A stretch of 64,000 nt of DNA, from NCBI RefSeq assembly GCF_014284125.1, contig NZ_JACOFX010000004.1, positions 287,865 to 351,864 of the forward strand, read 5' to 3'. The stretch is from Undibacterium umbellatum (GTDB lineage: Bacteria > Pseudomonadota > Gammaproteobacteria > Burkholderiales > Burkholderiaceae_D). Positions 8,765-18,872 of the stretch are shown here, piece by piece; the first letter of the stretch is position 1; each line of letters begins with the position of its first letter. Below the pieces are notes generated by a model. That model had not been told where the DNA came from. It saw only the letters and a program-made list of their open reading frames with translations, and searched no databases. Made by a program: the position numbers and the translations under genes.

Positions 8765-10746
8765 TTGCCCAGTGCGATAACAGGGTCAACCTGGGCTGCC
8801 TTGCGTGCCGGGAAGTAGCCAAACACCAGGCCTATTGCCAGTGCGCAGCCAAAAGCCAGCACCACCGGTGCGATGGAAAATTGTATCGGTGTGCCAAACA
8901 TATTGATGATGAGAGCGGCCAGCATGCCCAGTGCCACGCCCAGCGCACCACCCAGCACGGATACGACCAGTGCCTCGATCAAGAACTGTTGCAGGATATT
9001 GCGCATGCGTGCGCCAGTCGCCATGCGTATGCCAATCTCCCGCGTGCGTTCAGTGACGCTGACGAGCATGATATTCATCACGCCTATGCCACCCACCAGC
9101 AAGGAAATCGCAGCAACAGAAGCCAGCAATACGGTCAGGGTATTCTGTGTATCGGTGGCGGTTTCCAGTATGCTGGCCATATTGCGAATCTGGAAATCGA
9201 CCGCCCGATGGCGTGCCTGTAGCAAGCTGCTGACGGCATCCTGGGTGGCATCTATGCCTGCTACATCATCGACTGCGACGGTGATGGTGCGTAAAAAGCG
9301 CTGGCCAAACAGCCGCAGGCTGCCTGTGCTCAAGGGTAGAAGTACCACGTCATCCTGATCTTGCCCGCCAGGCGATGCGCCGCGTGCGGCCATCACGCCT
9401 ATCACCTGGAACAGCACATTATTCAAGACCACATACTGGCCTATGGGTTTGCTGTCGCGGCCAAACAGATTATCCACCACGGTCTGTCCCAGCACGACCA
9501 CGGCGGTGTAGCTGCTGACATCGTCTTCCGAAAAAAAGCTGCCCTGGCTGACACCCCAGTTGCGCGCCAGTGGAAAGCTGGCCGAAGTGCCGGTGGCCTG
9601 GGTCTGGTAATCGGCATTGCCAAAGCGGGCGGTGACGCTGCCACCGAGTTCAGGCACGGCTGTCAAGACATTGGGCAAGCTGGCAATAGCGTCGGCATCT
9701 GCAGATACCAGTGTCGCCACGCTGCCACCAACGCCACGGCGGTTGGGTGCACCAGGGCGCACCACCAGCAAATTACTGCCCATGGAGCTGATGCGTGCCA
9801 GCACAGTCTGCTTGGCACCATCGCCTATGGCCAGCATGGCAACGACGGAACCAACGCCAATAACGATGCCCAGCAAAGTCAGCACGGTGCGAAACAGATT
9901 CGAGCGCAAGGCCCTGAGTGCGGTCTTGGCGGCAGCCAGCAAACCACTGAGGAATGCTTCACCCCGGTCATCACTGCTGTTGAAAGTATTGTCCAGCGTG
10001 GGATTGTCTTTTTGTGCTGCCCTGGATTCAGGCGCTGTGATATCTGGGCTGCGCGTACCAGAGTCGGCGACGATCATGCCATCCTTGATCTGAATTATGC
10101 GATGCGCCTGTTCGGCCACCTCTTGTGCATGGGTGATCAGGATGATCGTATGGCCGCGGCGCGACAGGTCTTTCATCAAGGCCATGACTTCGATGCCGCT
10201 TTGGGTATCGAGCGCACCGGTAGGCTCATCTGCCAGCACGATGCGACCTCCATTCATGAGGGCGCGGGCAATCGAGACGCGCTGTTGCTGGCCACCAGAC
10301 AATTGACTGGGACGGTTACGCAGGCGTTCACCCAAGCCCAGGGTGGTCAGCAGGGAATTGGCACGCTCACGTCTTTGCAAGGGTGCCACACCGGCATAGA
10401 GAGCTGGCACTTCGACATTCTCGACCGCATTTGCAGTGGGGATAAGGTTGTAACTCTGAAACACAAAACCAAAGGCTTCACGCCGCAAGCGCGCCAGTTC
10501 ATCGCGCTCGAAACCGGAGACATCATTGCCTTCAAACAGATACGTGCCAGACGTGGCGCGGTCCAGGCAGCCGAGTATGTTCATCAGCGTGGTCTTGCCG
10601 GAGCCAGATGCGCCCATGATGGCAAGAAATTCACCCGCATAGATTTTCAGGCTGATGCCATGCAAAATCTCTACTTCCATGTCCGCGGTCTGGTAAGACT
10701 TCCTGACATCACGCAATTCTATTAACGGCAGGTCGGGGCTGCTCAT
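8761..10746 (-). CDS. macB: MacB-type macrolide/peptide exporter, ATPase-permease
   Basis: 661 residues. The N-terminal ABC domain has Walker [16 protein letters not shown], signature [15 protein letters not shown] and Walker [12 protein letters not shown]. After a linker the C-terminal half has one membrane helix ([20 protein letters not shown]), a large periplasmic domain and three further helices ending in the FtsX-like motif [21 protein letters not shown]. This is the complete MacB architecture, an inner-membrane mechanotransmission pump for toxins, peptides or macrolides. Stop and start codons overlap with both neighbours, so macA-macB-nodT is one coupled operon. Confidence 0.95.
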   Translation of the reverse strand: MSSPDLPLIELRDVRKSYQTADMEVEILHGISLKIYAGEFLAIMGASGSGKTTLMNILGCLDRATSGTYLFEGNDVSGFERDELARLRREAFGFVFQSYNLIPTANAVENVEVPALYAGVAPLQRRERANSLLTTLGLGERLRNRPSQLSGGQQQRVSIARALMNGGRIVLADEPTGALDTQSGIEVMALMKDLSRRGHTIILITHAQEVAEQAHRIIQIKDGMIVADSGTRSPDITAPESRAAQKDNPTLDNTFNSSDDRGEAFLSGLLAAAKTALRALRSNLFRTVLTLLGIVIGVGSVVAMLAIGDGAKQTVLARISSMGSNLLVVRPGAPNRRGVGGSVATLVSADADAIASLPNVLTAVPELGGSVTARFGNADYQTQATGTSASFPLARNWGVSQGSFFSEDDVSSYTAVVVLGQTVVDNLFGRDSKPIGQYVVLNNVLFQVIGVMAARGASPGGQDQDDVVLLPLSTGSLRLFGQRFLRTITVAVDDVAGIDATQDAVSSLLQARHRAVDFQIRNMASILETATDTQNTLTVLLASVAAISLLVGGIGVMNIMLVSVTERTREIGIRMATGARMRNILQQFLIEALVVSVLGGALGVALGMLAALIINMFGTPIQFSIAPVVLAFGCALAIGLVFGYFPARKAAQVDPVIALGK

Positions 10747-12200
10747 CTTGGGCCGCCGCGCTGATTATTGCCGGTCAGGGCGCCACCTGGCGTTGCGGTC
10801 GCCGGGGCGGCGGCTGACCTGGTGCCAACCACCACTTTTTCACCTACTTCCACGCCCGACAGGATTTGCGCCGACACCCGCGTCATGACGCCAACCTGCA
10901 CTGCCCTTTCGCTGACTTTGCCGTCCGCATCCATGACGCTGACCATGGCCTTGCCATCCTTGAACTGGCCACGCGGGTCCTGAGCCGAACCGCCACGCCT
11001 GCCAGTTTTCGCAGGCTTGCCATTTTCAGGCACGGCATGCAGGGCTGTCAGCGGTACAAAGACGGCATCCCTGGCACTGGCGAGTACAAAGAATACTTGC
11101 GCCGTCATTTGCGGCAGCAGGTTCTGGCGTGTATTCGGCACTTCAAACAGGGCATCGTACAAGACTACGTTATTGACAACATTTGGGGTAGGCGAGATTT
11201 GCCTGAGCTTGCCGTAGTAGCGGCGTGTGCTGCCACCCAGGGTGGTGAAATATACATCCATACCCAACTTGAGTTTGCCCACATCAGCTTCTGATACCTG
11301 TGCCTGCACGGTCATGATGGACAGGTCGGCAATGCGCATGATGATAGGTGCCTGCTGGTTGGAATTCAGGGTCTGCCCTTGCCGGGCAGTTTGCGAGACT
11401 ACCGTGCCTGCTATTGGCGCATAGATTTTGGTGTAACTCAGATTGGCATCATCACCACGCAGGGTCGATTCAGTCTGTTGCATCTGGGCCTTGAGTGCTG
11501 CTACCTGGGCCACGGCAGAACGTTGCTGTGCCTGGGCGATTTGCAAAGCTTCTTCTGTCGTGGCCTGTTCCTGCATGAGGTTTTTTTGGCGCGTCAGTTG
11601 CAGCTCAGCCAGTTGCAGTTGGGCTTGCTTGTCGCTCAGTTGTGCAGTCTGGTTGCGCAACTGGGCGCGGTCGGCGTCGGCCTTGGACAAATACACGGTG
11701 GGGTCTATTTCAGCCAGCAAGTCCCTGGCCTTGACGATGGCACCGACTTCCACATGCAGCTTTTTAAGCTGGCCGGATACCTGGGTGCCGACATCGACAA
11801 AGTCTTTCGGTTGCAGGCTGCCGGTGGCGGTGATGGCATCTTCGATATCGGCCTTTTGCACCTGGGCAGTGAGCAGTTTTTCAGCATTGTCTGTACCATC
11901 CATGACCAGATTTCGCACATAGATACCCCCGGCAATAAACAGGATCAAGGCAACAACGATCGCAGTGATGATGCGAGGGCGTGTCCAGCGACTGTGCGGT
12001 CTGATGGCGGGCGTGCTGGTCAGTAATGGCGACGCAGATGGTGGCTTGCTCACCGGGGTGACAGTAGCGGCATTGGCATCACCAGTCGCCACACTGGCGA
12101 CTGCGGTATCTGCCATCAATAAGGTAGCTGTGTTGGCGGTGGCAGATTTTTCAGGGTGCTTTTCTGAAGCAGGCTGAGATGGCAGCTCAGGCGCACTCAT
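10743..12200 (-). CDS. macA: MacA-type periplasmic adaptor
   Basis: About 485 residues from the ATG at 12200 (MSAPELPSQ...). A Ser/Thr/Ala-rich cytoplasmic segment precedes one membrane helix ([19 protein letters not shown]); then come a biotinyl-lipoyl half ([19 protein letters not shown]), an alpha-helical hairpin rich in Gln/Ala/Leu, the second lipoyl half ([18 protein letters not shown]) and a beta-barrel domain. A GTG at 12305 is in frame and would add 35 residues that do not resemble a MacA start; neither start has a strong ribosome-binding site, so the start is uncertain. The low-complexity C-terminus is [14 protein letters not shown]. Confidence 0.88.
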   Translation of the reverse strand: MSAPELPSQPASEKHPEKSATANTATLLMADTAVASVATGDANAATVTPVSKPPSASPLLTSTPAIRPHSRWTRPRIITAIVVALILFIAGGIYVRNLVMDGTDNAEKLLTAQVQKADIEDAITATGSLQPKDFVDVGTQVSGQLKKLHVEVGAIVKARDLLAEIDPTVYLSKADADRAQLRNQTAQLSDKQAQLQLAELQLTRQKNLMQEQATTEEALQIAQAQQRSAVAQVAALKAQMQQTESTLRGDDANLSYTKIYAPIAGTVVSQTARQGQTLNSNQQAPIIMRIADLSIMTVQAQVSEADVGKLKLGMDVYFTTLGGSTRRYYGKLRQISPTPNVVNNVVLYDALFEVPNTRQNLLPQMTAQVFFVLASARDAVFVPLTALHAVPENGKPAKTGRRGGSAQDPRGQFKDGKAMVSVMDADGKVSERAVQVGVMTRVSAQILSGVEVGEKVVVGTRSAAAPATATPGGALTGNNQRGGPR

Positions 12201-12668
12201 GACTTCGCCAGCCATGTAGTCGCTGGCATCACCAAGAGCAACTTGCGCAAAACCGCTCCAGCGACCCAGCATGGCATTTTCATGCACATGCCTTGTATGG
12301 GCCACCGTATTATGCCAGAGCGATTTTGCGGAAGTTCTCTCATGCGGAATACCCCTGAAAAAGTTGCTGCACTCAGCACTTGCCAGACCCTATGCTGACA
12401 GCGCTGCATTGCGACGTCCGTACGCTGGCGAACAGACGCGTATTCACTCCTGCAGCAGGATGACGGTGTGCGACCAGATAACAGCACATTTTGAATCCCA
12501 TGCAAACCAGCATAGCAATGGTGAGACTGGTGCGTAGCAACAAAATGTATCGCTTTGCATCTAGTTGTAGATATTACCAGTACTGAACACCTGGTCACAA
12601 ACCAGGTGGACAGCTTCCTTGACCCGGCGCAATCACCTTGATCGCGCCCCTGTTATTGAGAGAAAATC
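12201..12668. other. intergenic region with a perfect hairpin
   Basis: Separates the minus-strand macAB operon from plus-strand membrane genes. CACCTGGT (12588-12595) and ACCAGGTG (12601-12608) form an 8-bp palindrome with a 5-nt spacer and no T-run after it, so it is more likely a regulator site than a terminator. Open frames here look like non-coding shadow. Confidence 0.4.
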
Positions 12669-12815
12669 ATGCTCTATACTATCGCTATTATTTTACTTGT
12701 CTTGTGGCTGCTCGGCATGGTGTCTGCTTACACCATCGGCGGTCTTATCCATATCTTGCTGGTGGTTGCCATCGTCATGGTGCTGCTGCGTGTGATACGT
12801 GGCGAGCGGCTCTGA
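12669..12815 (+). CDS. small lmo0937-like membrane protein
   Basis: A 48-residue frame, MLYTIAIILLVLWLLGMV then SAYTIGGLIHILLVVAIV, ending RVIRGERL. Two hydrophobic helices with a Gly-containing turn and a basic tail match the lmo0937 family of very small membrane proteins, common beside stress genes; function is unknown. A purine-rich AGAGAAAATC precedes the ATG. The YihY-like gene begins within a few bases of its stop, so both are probably co-transcribed. Confidence 0.75.
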   Translation: MLYTIAIILLVLWLLGMVSAYTIGGLIHILLVVAIVMVLLRVIRGERL

Positions 12816-12820
12816 AGCCT

Positions 12821-13738
12821 TTGTCACATATACCCAGGGCTTTGCTGCAACGTAGCATTGCTCTGGGGCGTTTGCTGCCCGGCATAGGCAGCATCTTGCA
12901 GTGCGCCGTCACTGAATGGATACGCCACCGCTCCTCCAGCAAGGGAGCTGCGCTGGCTTTTTACACCTTGTTCTCAATGGCACCAATACTGGTACTGGTG
13001 CTGGCAATTGCCGGGTTTTTCTACGGTAAAGAAGCTGCCCAGGGGCAGCTATTCCATCAACTGCAAGGTCTGGTTGGACGTACCAGCGCCGAGGCCATAC
13101 AAGCCATGCTGGCAGGCGCACGCAATGAGGATGAAGGCCGTCTGGCTACCATCATTGCCAGCGTATTGTTGCTGGTGGGCGCCACCAGTGTGTTTGCCGA
13201 ATTAAAAGAATGCCTGGATGAAATCTGGCAAGTGCCACTGCAAACAGATAACGGTATCTGGTATTTGCTGCGTACTCGTCTGTTGTCGTTTGGCTTGATC
13301 CTGGTGCTGGCCTTCCTGTTGCTGGTATCACTGGTGGTCAACGCGGTCTTGCTGGCACTGGAGCATTATTGGCGCGGCAGCCAGATTACCGTGACTTTGG
13401 TGTTTTTGCCCCTCTCTGCCCTGGTGGGCTTTACCGTGATTGCCTGCCTGTTTGCCGTCATCTTCAAAATGCTGCCAAGAGTACGCCTGTCGTGGAATGA
13501 TGTCTGGGTAGGTGCACTCGGCACAGCCGCTTTATTCCATGCTGGCAAATATGCCATAGGCGTGTATATAGGCAACAGTGGCATCGCCAACAGCTTTGGT
13601 GCCGCCGGATCAATGATCGCGATTTTGTTGTGGGTATACTATTCGGCACAGATTTTCCTGCTCGGTGCAGAGTTTACTCGCCAGTATGCGTACTCACTGG
13701 GCAGCTTGCAAAAACAAAAGCAAACTGCCACGTCGTAA
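12821..13738 (+). CDS. YihY/BrkB family inner-membrane protein
   Basis: About 305 residues from a TTG at 12821. Six hydrophobic segments are visible: ALAFYTLFSMAPILVLVLAI, TIIASVLLLVGATSVFAELK, LSFGLILVLAFLLLVSLVVN, VTLVFLPLSALVGFTVIACL, VGALGTAALFHAGKYAIGVY and MIAILLWVYYSAQIFLLGA. The SKGAALAFYTLFSMAP and GASGSM-like GAAGSMIAILLWVYYSAQ motifs identify the YihY/BrkB family (once thought to be RNase BN); its function is unsettled. The frame is open further upstream but that part overlaps the lmo0937-like gene in another frame, so a non-ATG start after it is preferred; exact start uncertain. Confidence 0.82.
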   Translation: MSHIPRALLQRSIALGRLLPGIGSILQCAVTEWIRHRSSSKGAALAFYTLFSMAPILVLVLAIAGFFYGKEAAQGQLFHQLQGLVGRTSAEAIQAMLAGARNEDEGRLATIIASVLLLVGATSVFAELKECLDEIWQVPLQTDNGIWYLLRTRLLSFGLILVLAFLLLVSLVVNAVLLALEHYWRGSQITVTLVFLPLSALVGFTVIACLFAVIFKMLPRVRLSWNDVWVGALGTAALFHAGKYAIGVYIGNSGIANSFGAAGSMIAILLWVYYSAQIFLLGAEFTRQYAYSLGSLQKQKQTATS

Positions 13739-13740
13739 AG

Positions 13741-13768
13741 TAGAACTCATTTCATCAATAGGGATGAG
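13741..13768 (+). repeat. solo terminal repeat of the MITE-like element
   Basis: TAGAACTCATTTCATCAATA followed by GGGATGAG matches the 27-bp terminal repeats of the element at 32091-32359 almost base for base. Here there is no second arm. It starts three bases after the stop codon of the YihY-like gene and may act in its 3' end. Confidence 0.75.
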
Positions 13769-13783
13769 TGCTAAGCACCTGAC

Positions 13784-14014
13784 TTATTTAGCCGAGACTC
13801 TCCAGATGATGTTACCAACGTCATCTGCCACCAGTACCGCCCCCGCTTTGGCGATATGAATGGTGGGCAGCAATTTTTGTTCCGGCTCAGGCAATACAGG
13901 CTGGCTGCCAAAACCTGGCGTGTCTGAAAGTGCGTTTGACTGCACAGACGCTACCATGCAGGCCTGCAAGCTCAACAGCACGCAGGTGCTGAGAATAGGT
14001 AATGTGGGTTTCAT
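13784..14014 (-). pseudogene. relic of a PQQ/sorbosone-type sugar dehydrogenase with internal deletion
   Basis: 76 codons from the ATG at 14014, preceded by GGAG. The N-terminus has a lipoprotein-like signal (TCVLLSLQAC) and then the lead-in PVLPEPEQKLLPTIHIAKA, which resembles the start of L-sorbosone dehydrogenase-like proteins. It joins directly to GAVLVADDVGNIIWRV, which resembles the extreme C-terminus of the same family. The ~300-residue beta-propeller in between is absent, and the frame is intact across the join. I infer an in-frame internal deletion; the product cannot be an active dehydrogenase. Confidence 0.55.
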
Positions 14015-14426
14015 CCGTTTCTCCAGAGCAGAAAAGTAACTTTTCAATAAGCGATATAGACAATCGATATAAAAGCACTGGAGCTGATTGCGCGTCTGTT
14101 CGTCAAAGCACACTGATCAAAAAATATAGACCCTAAGCAATTCAGGGATAAAAATACTAGCCGCCTGTGCAACACAGGAGGAAAGGTTTCGCCTTACAGA
14201 ATAAATCATATTGAGTGACGAAATGCTTGAACTCATACCAAAAACATCAGGTTTCGGTGAAATTTCATCACACCATTTTAATGCCGAAATGTTTGCTTAC
14301 AATCATCCATGATTTGTCACCGAATTAATATTGTTAAACAATGTAAACTGTATATTATTACTGCTGGTTAATAGTTTTATCAATGGAAACGCAACTGCCC
14401 AGTTTCGTTTTATCCATTCAGAGCAC
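14015..14426. other. divergent intergenic region with two small hairpins
   Basis: Between the minus-strand dehydrogenase relic and the plus-strand transglutaminase-like gene. It contains CCTGTG-CAA-CACAGG (14164-14178) followed at once by AAGG-TTTCG-CCTT (14183-14195). The pair could be a small leader structure, but it matches no riboswitch class I know and has no T-run. AT-rich sequence follows. Confidence 0.35.
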
Positions 14427-15047
14427 ATGAACACAGCATTTCTACATGTAGTAAAAGAGCCTGATCTGGCAAGGGATTTGAGCCGGATTGCGGATGATTT
14501 TGACATACTCGGTTTTTTCCATCACTTTGGCAGTTCCTGTTTTGCCATGTCAGCCATGCTGGCACAGATACTGTCAGCAAAAGGCTATCAGGCCAGAGTC
14601 CAGGCTTGTTATGGTGAAATCTGGAAAGATAATGGCGTTTTTTACATAGGCTATCAGGGCTTTGCCCATGAGGGGCAAAAAGAAGGCCATGCCGTCTGTA
14701 TCGTCAATGAACAATACCTGGTCGATTTTGGTCTGGGCACCTTAAAAAAACACTATGACCCGAATTTTGAATCTGCACTGGTCTGCGAACTTGCTGACGG
14801 CGCGGAGCATATTGCGCACACCCAGCTCGATAATGGCGCTGACATGCTCTGGAGGACCGACTGGATTTCCCCCATGGTAGAACTGGAATTGCAGTCACAA
14901 GAGCTGGGTATCCAGCGCATTTTGGCAGTCTATCAAGATTTTCAAAAAAACCGTGTGGCGTATCTGGTCAAAAAAATGTTTGCCGCCCCCCCTCTCATGC
15001 CAATCCCGGATGCGCCATTGGTCTTGCGTCTGGCAACCGCCGCATAA
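14427..15047 (+). CDS. transglutaminase-like / cysteine-triad domain protein
   Basis: 206 residues from the ATG at 14427 (MNTAFLHVVKEPDLARD). A candidate Cys-His-Asp triad is visible in the right order: Cys in FGSSCFAMSAMLAQILSAKG, His in KEGHAVCIVNEQ, and Asp in YLVDFGLGTLK. This order and spacing is what transglutaminase-like and arylamine N-acetyltransferase-like papain-fold proteins show. No signal peptide. Substrate unknown. The GGDEF/EAL gene follows in the same direction after 218 bp. Confidence 0.55.
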   Translation: MNTAFLHVVKEPDLARDLSRIADDFDILGFFHHFGSSCFAMSAMLAQILSAKGYQARVQACYGEIWKDNGVFYIGYQGFAHEGQKEGHAVCIVNEQYLVDFGLGTLKKHYDPNFESALVCELADGAEHIAHTQLDNGADMLWRTDWISPMVELELQSQELGIQRILAVYQDFQKNRVAYLVKKMFAAPPLMPIPDAPLVLRLATAA

Positions 15048-15265
15048 TCCTCACACTGATGGCCGCAGCCGCAAGGCCCGCTTTACCATTTCGCCTTGCA
15101 CCGGGGATGCCAATATGGTTAATATTGGCTATCAAATAATAATCACAGCATTGAGAAAAATATTACCTTAAGTCACCATTTGAAAAGCTAATCATCTTGA
15201 GAGCATGTTAAATTATTGCTCTTAAAGCCTGAGGTTTTTCAAATCACCCAATGTGGAAAAGCATC

Positions 15266-18200
15266 ATGACTGAACCGCGTGTAGACTTGCCCGTCAGAGT
15301 GCCGCCAGCACCGGCCAGGTCCATACGCAATTATTTGCTGATGCTTGTGCTGGCAGTATCCCTGCCTTTGGCGGCGGTTGTGGGCTTTGGTATTTATCAC
15401 GACTTCCAGCAATCCACCGAATTCACCAAAAATTCCCTCAAGATCATGACGAATGTCATGTTGAAGAATACCCGTGGCAAACTGGATCAGGCCCACAAGC
15501 TGATGGAAGGTGTTGCCAGTTTACCTCTGGTCAGAAAATTGCAATTGCAGGATTGCCCTGAAAAAATGGCTAACCTCGCCAGCCTGAACCCGGCCTATGC
15601 CCGCCTTGTGATTACCGATTTGCAAGGACAAATACTGTGCAGCGCCAGGACTGGCTCCGCAGCATCCATCACAGCCGTGGTCAGTACTGCTGAACTTGCA
15701 GATACCATCAAGAGCGGGAAACTGAGCATTTCGCCGCCACGCCGCCTGAATGCATCGGCAAGCTGGAATACCGTCATGAGCCTGCCTGTGCGCAATGAAG
15801 AGCAAGCCATCATCGCGCTCGTCATCCTGTCGCTGGATGTGAATTTTTATGATCCTGCCATCCCTGCCGAATTTTTGCCTGAGTCCAGCCGCTTTGGTTA
15901 TTTCCGCGATGATGGCATCATGGTGTGGCGTAATGTTGATCCCGATGGTGTCATAGGCACCCGCCCCAATGCAGATGCTGCAAGGCGTATCGTCAAAGTA
16001 AAAAGCGGTGAATTTGAAAGCCGGGCCGTAGATGGGATAGTTCGCTTCTTTTCTGTCGCACCGCTGACTGAGTATGGTCTGGTGGCCTTTGTCGGTGTGC
16101 CATCGGCTACCATATTTGCCGAGGCCCGCAGCCGTGCCTATGAATCCATAGGCCTGAGCCTGGCGATGATCAGTCTGCTGTTGTTGGTGGCGCGTGTGAT
16201 AGGACGCTGGATCACCCAGCCCGTGACTGCCCTGGGACGTGTCGCCCATGCGGTCAGCCATGGTGACCTGGGCGCCAGGGCGCAATTGCAGGGGCCTGCT
16301 GAATTGCAGGCCGTGGCCTTTGAATTCAATCGCATGTTGGCGGCGCAGCAGCATAGTGATGCCCAGTTCCGCGCTTTTCTTGACAATAGTGCCATCGTTG
16401 CCTGGATCAAGGACGAAGACGGCCGCTATCAGTTTGTCAGTGACAACTATTTGCGTCGCTTCGCCTTTCAGGCAGATCAGGTGCTGGAAAAAACTGACCA
16501 TGATTTCCTGCCTGCCGAGCTTGCCGATGCTTACCGCGCCAGTGACCTGGCCTTGCTCAACAGTGGCGGGCAAGATGAAGCCATCTGGCCTTCTGTCAAT
16601 GCGGATGGCAGCAATAGCTGGTGGCTGGTCAACAAGTTTGTTTTTCTTGCGTCTGATGGCAAGCGCCAGCTTGGCGGCCTTGCCGTCGATATTACCGAAC
16701 GCAAGCGCATGACCGATCTCGATGAAATGATTTTGCAGACCGCCATGGATGCTTACTTGATGGTGGATAAACATGGCAACATCAAGGCCGTCAATGAAAC
16801 TGCATGTAGCATGATGGGTTACACCCGCGAAGAACTGCTAAATCTGAACATAGACGATATCGATCTGCTGTACGAAGAACATGGCAAGCCCGCACATGAA
16901 AGACTGGACAATGTACGCCTTGCTGGCGCCATGCAGTTTGAAGCCAGGCACAGATGCAAGGAAGGGCATATCATTGATGTTGAAGTCTCGGTGCGTTACT
17001 TGCCAGGCCAGGAATTATTCCCGGCCTTTGTGCGCGAAATAACAGCGCGCAAACAGGCAGAGCAAAGCCTGCATCTCGCCGCCACCGTGTTTGAATCGCA
17101 TGAAGGCATGTTCGTGACAAATGCCAACAAGATTATCCAGCAAGTCAATCGCGCCTTTACCGAGATCACCGGCTATAGCCGCGAGGATGCGATAGGAAAA
17201 AGCCCCAAGATTCTTAATTCTGGCCGCCATGACACGGAGTTTTTTGCCGAGATGGATGTACATCTGGGCATGAGCGGCTCCTGGCAGGGTGAAATCTGGA
17301 ACCGGCATAAAGACGGCCATATCAGCCCGCAATGGCTGGCCATCACCGCCGTGTATGGGCACAATAATGAATTGCTGCATTATGTCGGCACCCTCGTCGA
17401 TATCTCCATGCGCAAGGCAGCAGAAGATGAAATCAAAACCCTCGCATTTTATGACCCGCTGACCCGCCTGCCCAACCGCCGCCTGCTGACGGACCGCCTG
17501 CAGCAAGCCTTGCTCGCTTGCGCCCGCAGTGGCCACAAGGGCGCGCTGATGTATATCGACCTCGACAACTTCAAGACCCTGAATGATACCCAGGGCCATT
17601 ACAAGGGCGACCTGTTGTTGCAGCAAGTCTCGGAACGCCTCATCCATTGCGTGCGCGAAGGTGATACCGTGGCACGCATAGGAGGTGACGAGTTTGTCGT
17701 CTTGCTGGAAAATCTCAGCGAATTTGCTCATGAAGCTGCCAGCCAGATAGAAATGGTGGGCAAGAAAATCCTCGCTGCCTTGAACCAGCCATATGAACTC
17801 GAAGGCTATGAATGCCATAGCACACCCAGCATAGGCGCGACCCTGATTGCCGTGCACGACTGCGGCTATGAAGAATTGATGAAGCAAGCTGACCTCGCCA
17901 TGTATGCTGCCAAGACCGCAGGCCGCAACACCCTGCGCTTTTTTGACCCCGCCATGCAAGCCGTCGTCAGCGCGCGAGCAAGCATGGAAAAAGAATTGCG
18001 CGAAGCCTTGCGTGAACAACAACTGCGTCTGCATTACCAGGCCCAGGTGGGCCGCCATGGCGAACTGGTGGGGGCCGAAGCGCTGGTACGCTGGCAGCAC
18101 CCGCAACGCGGCATGATTTCACCCGCCGAATTTATCCCGCTGGCAGAAGCGACTGGCCTGATCCTGCCGCTGGGCCAGTGGGTCTTGCGCACCGCTTGCC

Positions 18201-18748
18201 AGCAATTACTGATCTGGGCCAAAGACGCCGACAGCGCGCAACTGACCATCGCCGTCAATGTCAGTGCACGCCAGTTCAGGCAGCTAGATATCGTTGAGCA
18301 AGTCCTCGGCATTCTGCAAGAGACTGGCGCAAATCCGCAATTATTGAAACTGGAACTGACCGAAAGCCTGCTGGTTGATGATGTCGAAGACACCATCAGC
18401 AAAATGGAGCAACTCAAGGCCGCTGGCCTGTGCTTTTCACTGGATGATTTTGGCACCGGTTACTCGTCACTCACCTATCTCAAGCGCCTGCCACTGGATC
18501 AGTTAAAGATAGATCAGTCCTTTGTCCGTGATGTACTGACAGACCCGAATGATGCCGCCATCGCCAGGACCATCGTCGCCCTCGGCCAGAGCATGGGCCT
18601 CTCCGTCATCGCCGAAGGTGTAGAAAGCGCAGAACAAAGAGACTACCTCGCCAGCCAGGGTTGCTATGCCTATCAGGGTTATTATTTTGGCAAACCTGTG
18701 GCAATTGCAGAATTTGAAGCAGCAAGAATCAAGACATTCGCGAGCTGA
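15266..18748 (+). CDS. membrane-bound PAS-GGDEF-EAL c-di-GMP enzyme
   Basis: 1160 residues from the ATG at 15266, chosen for the GGAAAAG upstream rather than the ATG at 15251. Order: membrane helix (about 23-44), periplasmic Cache-like sensor, second helix (SLAMISLLLLVARVIGRWI, about 295-315), HAMP, three PAS domains, GGDEF (ARIGGDEFVVLL, about 807) with an RxxD I-site (REGD) five residues before it, then EAL (GAEALVRWQHP, about 936) with DDFGTGYSSLTYL. Both catalytic motifs look complete, so it could make or degrade c-di-GMP in response to a periplasmic ligand and cytoplasmic PAS inputs. Confidence 0.93.
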   Translation: MTEPRVDLPVRVPPAPARSIRNYLLMLVLAVSLPLAAVVGFGIYHDFQQSTEFTKNSLKIMTNVMLKNTRGKLDQAHKLMEGVASLPLVRKLQLQDCPEKMANLASLNPAYARLVITDLQGQILCSARTGSAASITAVVSTAELADTIKSGKLSISPPRRLNASASWNTVMSLPVRNEEQAIIALVILSLDVNFYDPAIPAEFLPESSRFGYFRDDGIMVWRNVDPDGVIGTRPNADAARRIVKVKSGEFESRAVDGIVRFFSVAPLTEYGLVAFVGVPSATIFAEARSRAYESIGLSLAMISLLLLVARVIGRWITQPVTALGRVAHAVSHGDLGARAQLQGPAELQAVAFEFNRMLAAQQHSDAQFRAFLDNSAIVAWIKDEDGRYQFVSDNYLRRFAFQADQVLEKTDHDFLPAELADAYRASDLALLNSGGQDEAIWPSVNADGSNSWWLVNKFVFLASDGKRQLGGLAVDITERKRMTDLDEMILQTAMDAYLMVDKHGNIKAVNETACSMMGYTREELLNLNIDDIDLLYEEHGKPAHERLDNVRLAGAMQFEARHRCKEGHIIDVEVSVRYLPGQELFPAFVREITARKQAEQSLHLAATVFESHEGMFVTNANKIIQQVNRAFTEITGYSREDAIGKSPKILNSGRHDTEFFAEMDVHLGMSGSWQGEIWNRHKDGHISPQWLAITAVYGHNNELLHYVGTLVDISMRKAAEDEIKTLAFYDPLTRLPNRRLLTDRLQQALLACARSGHKGALMYIDLDNFKTLNDTQGHYKGDLLLQQVSERLIHCVREGDTVARIGGDEFVVLLENLSEFAHEAASQIEMVGKKILAALNQPYELEGYECHSTPSIGATLIAVHDCGYEELMKQADLAMYAAKTAGRNTLRFFDPAMQAVVSARASMEKELREALREQQLRLHYQAQVGRHGELVGAEALVRWQHPQRGMISPAEFIPLAEATGLILPLGQWVLRTACQQLLIWAKDADSAQLTIAVNVSARQFRQLDIVEQVLGILQETGANPQLLKLELTESLLVDDVEDTISKMEQLKAAGLCFSLDDFGTGYSSLTYLKRLPLDQLKIDQSFVRDVLTDPNDAAIARTIVALGQSMGLSVIAEGVESAEQRDYLASQGCYAYQGYYFGKPVAIAEFEAARIKTFAS

Positions 18749-18872
18749 ATATGTCACTTTCGAGTGCAAAACTTGTCTGATGCGAGCGCATGCTGCTATA
18801 GTCAAATGAAGAATTGCATTTGCAGAACATTGCCAGACCAACCTGATGAAAAACGCCAGGCAAAGGAGCAGC

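Noticed and set aside
9361..10725. 454-codon plus-strand frame
   Set aside because: Antisense to macB, including its Walker and signature motifs.
14164..14195. Two adjacent hairpins considered as a riboswitch
   Set aside because: Too small and matching no class I know; the downstream gene start is 230 bp away.
15521..16774. 417-codon minus-strand frame
   Set aside because: Shadow of the GGDEF/EAL gene, which has clear domains throughout.
17015..18106. 363-codon minus-strand frame
   Set aside because: Antisense to PAS and GGDEF domains; His/Gln-rich composition typical of shadow frames.
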